NCBI GenBank assembly: GCA_009602725.1
Contig: WELB01000248.1
Location: forward strand, 72,930-136,929
Source: Spirogloea muscicola
Lineage: Eukaryota; Streptophyta; Zygnematophyceae; Spirogloeales; Spirogloeaceae
Direction of reading: 5' to 3'
DNA: 64,000 nucleotides
Shown: one piece after another, positions 59,501 to 64,000 of the stretch
How positions within the stretch are numbered: the stretch's first letter is position 1
How the letters are laid out: every line of letters begins with the position of its first letter
Position numbers and translations under genes: made by a program
Notes under the pieces: model-generated
What the model was told of the DNA's origin: nothing
The model's input: only the letters and a program-made list of their open reading frames with translations
The model's database searches: none

Positions 59501-60439
59501 GCCGACCAGCGCGTCCAAGCGCGCTTCGCAGCCGCAGTGGACAAGGCAGCCTGCACCACCGCCTTGCTTCAGCTCCCAGAGGCCGACCTGCGCGGGAGCG
59601 CGCGAATCCACTCGGCCTCCTCCCCGGGGGCCGCGGCGTGGCTCCAGGCCCTCCCCCTCAATGAAGCCCTCGCACTCCCGGACGAGGTGTTCTACAGTGC
59701 CGTCCACCGGCTCCTGGGCCTGCCGCCGCCATGTCTCCAGGGTGTGCAACAGTGTGAATGTGGCGAGCGAGGGGCCGAGCATGGGGAGCTGGCCGCGCAT
59801 GTTCTGCGCTGTTCCCATGGCGGAGAGCGGACAGCGGCCCATGACCATCTCCGGGATGCGATGCATGGCATCCTTGTGGAGGCTGGCTTCTCGGTGGCAG
59901 CCGAGAACTCTGCCGTCATGCCGCTCCAGCAACGGGCCGACGGTCTCCACGCTCGTCGAGTGGACCTTGTGGCCACCCAACCAGCAGGCGGGCCACGTCT
60001 TCTCCTGGACGTGGTGACCACCGACTCCTATGACCGCTCACATCCAACCCAGTGTGCCACCAAGGCTGGGCATGCGGCAGCCTGCGCCGCTCGGGCCAAG
60101 GAGCTAAAATACGCAGATCACCTGCAGGAAGACGAGTTCTTCCCGCTCGCCATCGATACGCACGGGGCGCTGGGCGCTCGGTGGCTCGAGCTGCTCAACC
60201 AGCTCTCTCGTCATGCCATTGCCCGCCGCTTCCATGGGGAGCCGGTGGACTCCCATGCAGCAGGGTCGCTAGCGCAGGTGTACCGCATGCGCTTGGCCGT
60301 CTCGCTGCAGAGGTCTATGGCCCGCGCGCTGCACCTGCGTGCAGGCAGAGCCCTCGCTGCAGCCTCTGGCTCTGGCCAGGGGACCCGCTTCCAGGAACCC
60401 AGTCTCTCTGACCTGAGGCTGCTAAGCCGGGGTTACTGA
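56550..60439 (+). mobile_element. Nearly complete LINE with RT and restriction-like endonuclease (R2/NeSL-like plan)
   Basis: One long frame from the 5' side to about 58715 and a second from there to the stop at 60437-60439 together span about 1,300 codons. Order: Pro/Ala-rich N-terminus, C2HC finger CKHCQRTFTSRSGRANHERA-C at 57333-57404, RT palm with GGVRPIAIGEVLY, motif A AVYVKNAFNTV, motif B QAGTRQGDPLAGFF, motif C TFADDTTMVG at 58745, then CECGERG...HVLRC (zinc knuckle), RADGLHARRVDLVA, LLLDVVTTD and KELKYADH of the nuclease. Two defects are visible: a small indel between motifs B and C (about 58712-58722), and Tyr (58480-58482) in place of the catalytic motif A Asp. The nuclease residues look intact. 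No apurinic-type nuclease is seen. One base (56823) is N. The true 5' end is unclear. Confidence 0.9.
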
Positions 60440-61035
60440 GTGCTTCGTAGCTGCTTCGTTTCTTTTCTGTGCTCGTTGTTCTTCGCACTTCCCCTGGCCC
60501 CTTCTCGTCCTTACTTTAGGTCTCTGTATTACGTAGCCTTGTTTAGTTTGCACTCGACTCTGCTTGAACTGTGTATTGGCTTGAATTGGCCTCCCTTTTC
60601 ATTTCAGCCCCGCGAGCCTTTTCTCCAGCGGTCCATGGCCCACGCCTTGCACCTGGGTGCTGGCCGTGCTCTAGCTGCAGCCTCTGGCTTTCGTCAGGGG
60701 GATTGCTTTCCTTCCGCCTGAAAGTCTTTCGGATTTGCGGCTCCTCACTCGTGGTTACGAAGTCTTCATCCTGCCGGGCAAGCTCTGAGACGGCGCTTTG
60801 CCCCTTTCGGACCTTGTCAATAGTTTTGGGCTGGCTTCTCAGCCACTGCTGTCAATCTGGAAGCTTTCCTTCTGGTCACAGCCCTTGCCCCTTCCTTTCG
60901 GATTGTCCATTCTTTTTTGGGCTGGCTTTGCCAGCCTCTCTTCTCTATGGGCGCGCACTTCTTTTGGATGGCCACTTTCCTTCTTTCACCACGCCATGCG
61001 CACCGCGTGCTTCTTCTCCGATCGGCAGGCGAAGC
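60440..61035 (+). mobile_element. LINE 3' UTR followed by further LINE tails
   Basis: The 3' UTR of the long LINE (TGAGTGCTTCGTAGCTGC to about 60512) is interrupted by a subfamily-3 UTR (60515-60605). Then comes another main-family C-terminus (60625-60760, QRSMAHALHL-type in shifted frame) with hairpins at 60828-60850 and 60915-60945 (TTTTTTGGGCTGGCTTTGCC). Confidence 0.75.
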
Positions 61036-61380
61036 CGACCACCTGATACTTGGCGGCCACTGAGCAGCCGCGAGCTCGCCCGGCCACTGAGCAGCCGCGA
61101 GCTCGCCCGAGCAGCGTGGCACCACGTTGCATGGCCGCTTGCGCGGGTCCCGGCCCCACGCACAGTCTGGACGGTGGCTCCCCTGCCTGAGCCGCTTACC
61201 GGCTGGGCCGGCACGCGTGGGCACATGGTGCCAGGACCGGCCGCTTCGAGCCGCTTGGTGGGGCCCACCCTTCGCTAGCGGTTGGCGCTGGGCGTGCGGC
61301 TGCGTCAGCAATCGCTGCCCCCCCCCCTCCCCGTTGGCCCCCTCCCCCTTCACCGAGGGGACCATCTTTGCCCGTGTGCC
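61035..61380. repeat. GC-rich segment repeated at 45.0-45.3 kb
   Basis: Shares blocks with 45020-45250. It contains a tandem duplication (CACTGAGCAGCCGCGAGCTC twice at 61058-61105). No gene is seen. Confidence 0.6.
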
Positions 61381-61790
61381 ATGGATATCTACGGCGGCTA
61401 CGGCTTGAAATGGTCCTCTCTGATCCAGCATCTGGCCCGGCTGGTTGATGCGCGTCGTAGAAGTCGGGGGGGCAGCTTGTGCCACTCCAGCATTCCACAG
61501 GCCTTAGTTGCATACTATAGAATGCGGCTCTCGCTTTGTTTGCTGCGCTCGCAAGCCTTGGCTCTTCATCAACGTGCAGGGCGCGCTCTAAGTCGGGCCT
61601 CCGGCTTTCGTGGCGGCGCTCCAGCTCCCCAAGTTAGCTTGTCCGATTTGTTTGTGCTCTCCCGTGGGAACTAATGTCACCTTAGGCACCTTAGTTTAGG
61701 TCTCTATATTATGTAGCCTTGTTTACTTTGCACTCGCCTCTGCTTGAACTGTGTATTGGCTTGAATTGGCCTCCCTTTTCATATCATGCG
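61381..61790 (+). mobile_element. Subfamily-3 LINE C-terminus and 3' UTR
   Basis: MDIYGGYGLKWSSLIQHLAR, YYRMRLSLCLLRSQALALHQ, RAGRALSRASGFRGGAPAPQ and SLSDLFVLSRGN, then stop at 61672-61674. The UTR carries GTCTCTATATTATGTAGCC. It is the longest coding piece of this subfamily in the window and is 5'-truncated. Confidence 0.8.
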
Positions 61791-61891
61791 CCGCGCCCCG
61801 CGCGCCTTTCTCTCTTCACCGGCACGCCCAATCAGTCTCTCCCTCTTCTACTTCTAGAAAGCGGCCGTAAAAGGCGAATCGCGCTTCCAAG

Positions 61892-63700
61892 TTGACTGGT
61901 GGCTGTGTAAACGCCAGCCAGGTGCATACGGAGGGTGTTCGTGACCATGTAGCGGAGAAATGCGCGGGCGTAGCGAATCCTCCCTGGCCCCTTCCCCGGC
62001 CCCTTCACTCTCTCGTCTGGGCTGGCCTCTCCCAGCCACCGCCGTCTCCTAGAAGCGTCTTCCTTCTTCCTTGTCCCCACTATTGGCTCCAGCAGCCGCA
62101 CAGGGCCCCCTCGCTCTCTCCCCCTCTCCCTCTGCCCTTCCGTGGCTCGCCCCTCCCGCTCCCTTTCCCGCTTCTCAGAGAGTCCCGCGGCGCTCGGCCC
62201 TCGGCTCGGATGCGCCTGGCTCTTGCCTTCACATCTGCTTGCCCATCCGGCTACCTGCAGATGGGGACATTCAGTCTGGCTTGCAAAGCTCGGCGGCTGC
62301 GCTTCCGTTACCTCGTGCTGCTTGCCGCTGTCGGACTTTTCAGCTGCAGCCATGTCGAGGCTGTCAAGGAGGAGCTCGAGTACGCCATTCTCAGCGACGA
62401 GACGGGGGAGATGTTCCACGCCAAGGGGCTGCCAGTTGGCACGACGACCAACAGCGACGACTGCATCCTAGTGCATCACACAGGCTGCACTTCGAGGGCA
62501 AGGTGAGTGGACGAAGTGCCCACTTAGGTTTAGTGTTTAAGGTTCATGCTCTGAGGTGGCCGTCTCTTCTATGTCGGTCCCTTCTACTCAGTGCATCCCA
62601 GAACACAGGCAAATCTGCGCAGATCAGCAGAGGTGGGCATCTCGTGCAAGCCTTCAGGAACGCGGTCCCTGGAATTGACTATCTCCTTCTTGATGCGGCA
62701 GATGGGGCTGTGTGACGTGTGAGGCAGGAGATATGTTACGGCTGATCGCTTCACCAGCTGCCATGTCAATTTCGAGCCCGTGGAAGGAGCATCCTTAGTC
62801 CATAGACTTGTCAGGCTCTTAACCACATGACAGAGGGCGTCTTCAAGCTTGTGGATACTGGCTACTACCCCAGGCTCTTTCCAACAGCGCTACGCAAGTG
62901 CACCTGGCCTCATAGGCGCGTCCCTTCACTCCGGCTTAGCACACAAAAGTCTGTAATGATACCCAAGAGCGTTATGAAGGGCTTCAACGTGAGAGGCGAC
63001 TGGCAGGTGACGACTCCACGTGCTCAAATAATGGCTGCACAAACAAGCCGTGCAGCGGTGCTCCTGGCGGATCTGCAGGCAGTTGTGGCTGCGAAGGCGA
63101 CTGCACCCCTTCCTGTAAGATACTCCTCGATTCATTTTTGTCAATTCCCAGATTAGTCATACATAGTCATACATGCATTTGAAGTGTTGTGTTGAGTCCA
63201 AAGCATGGGGTCAGCCCTGGATCGGCCTGCACGTCTCACGAGTACTGCAATCGTCCAAACAGGAGTACTTATTCACGTCTAAAATGAAGTTATTTTATTA
63301 GCACCATCTATATCGTCAATGCTTGCAAATCAACTTTCGCTACCTGCAGTGTGATTACGGGATGATGACCATGGCTCCTACTTGTTGCTGCTACTTTCTG
63401 GCAGGCGGGTGCAATTGTCAAGATATAGGGACCAATGGCATCACCGACTGCCAGTGTGTATCAACAGCTTCCAGCAACGGCATTAAGGCTATGAGCTCTT
63501 CATCGCGTTGTTGCAAGGAGAGGTGCTATTACTCTCAGGCGATAACGTGCGATGGTACTAGCGCACTTGCTTGTTGCTGGTCGGCTGATGGATTGAAGAA
63601 GGATTGCTCAAGGTGCACGGCTAAAGATGCTGGTAAACCTCTGGCAGATTGTATGTGCGATTGCAAGACCCTGTTTTACAGAAGTACTGGTGTCTGCTGA
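61892..63700 (+). CDS. Secreted Cys-rich protein gene, copy B (exons partly resolved)
   Basis: Second copy of the gene at 51-54 kb. From the tail at 61892 through exon 1 (ATG 62261 to 62502) and the start of exon 2 (62592) the offset to copy A is exactly 10,711 bases with no net indel and about 1-2% change. Later blocks diverge more: GYYPRLFPTALRKC, CSNNGCTNKPCSGAPGG and GCEGDCTPSC near 62830-63115, and a 125-codon frame at 63323-63700 with CCCYFLAGGCNCQD, RCCKERCYYSQ, ACCWSADGLKKDCSRC and CMCDC before the stop. Cysteines are kept although other residues change, which suggests coding constraint. This copy lacks the Pro-Ser tract at the matching place. Some junctions are uncertain and it may be partly degraded. 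Confidence 0.55.
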
Positions 63701-64000
63701 ACCCCCCAGCCGCTTCTAAAGGCTCAAACTTGAGCGCACATTGCTGAAGATGATATCTCAGTAGTACGGCTAAGATGACGCCATTAGCAATGCTCGTGCC
63801 ATTGCTGGTGCTTGCATACAGAGTCAGAGCGGACATACAGTCGTTTAAGAGGATCTTGAATAGCAACCAATACAATGAGGGGTCTTTTCGCTACTGCGAC
63901 CACTGCTTGCAATGCTTTTACGGCATCCACTGGCTTGCTTGCAGGCCGGGATCTAACCCTTGGCCAGGGTGATGCTCTAGTACTGACCGGTGGTTGCGAA
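63701..64000. other. Window end, no gene assigned
   Basis: Positions 63775-63972 hold a short open frame (MLVPLLVLAYRVRADIQSFK) that could be a signal-like start of another gene running off the window, but nothing further supports it. Confidence 0.3.

Overview
This window looks like repeat-rich nuclear DNA from a streptophyte, most probably a charophyte green alga. Four things point that way. There is a block of plant-type telomere repeats (CCCTAAA) near 54.3 kb. Two spliced host genes belong to families typical of the green lineage: a GT61 glycosyltransferase and a neprosin-type peptidase. Several insertions come from a plant-like mitochondrial genome (nad5, nad1, nad2, and nad3 with trnV-UAC). 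A decayed Ty3/gypsy element carries a DNMT3-like cytosine methyltransferase, a combination reported from charophytes and dinoflagellates. The species cannot be fixed from the sequence alone.

Layout. 0-5 kb: CT microsatellite, a LINE tail, then the four-exon GT61 gene (+). 5-12.3 kb: the decayed Ty3/gypsy element with the methyltransferase and a nad5 insertion. 12.3-16.7 kb: LINE 3' ends and a nad1/nad2 mosaic. 16.7-21.3 kb: mostly unassigned, with one Cys-rich exon-like segment. 21.3-24.4 kb: the neprosin gene (-), recovered exon by exon. 24.4-33 kb: LINE tails, unassigned DNA, a CGG-rich patch, two perfect hairpins and a small spliced gene for a secreted Cys-rich protein (-). 33-50 kb: a dense pile of LINE 3' fragments nested in one another, with nad3-trnV, a purine-rich minisatellite ending in an assembly gap, a second gypsy gag fossil and a recent antisense scrap of the GT61 gene. 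51-54 kb and 61.9-63.7 kb: two copies of an unrecognised secreted Cys-rich gene. 56.5-60.4 kb: the most complete LINE, with an N-terminal C2HC finger, reverse transcriptase and a C-terminal restriction-like endonuclease (R2/NeSL-like plan). It has one frameshift and has lost the motif A aspartate.

One repeat theme ties the window together. At least three LINE tail families share a short 3' hairpin (core GGGCTGG, 5-7 nt loop, CCAGCCC), and dozens of copies occur on both strands, often inserted into one another. I infer that it is the recognition structure for target-primed reverse transcription and that old tails serve as preferred landing sites. The 165-bp GT61 fragment joined to a LINE tail at a few bases of shared sequence looks like a template-switch product of the same machinery.

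Limits: all calls are by eye. Exon borders rest on GT-AG sites, reading-frame phase and family resemblance, and no database search was possible.
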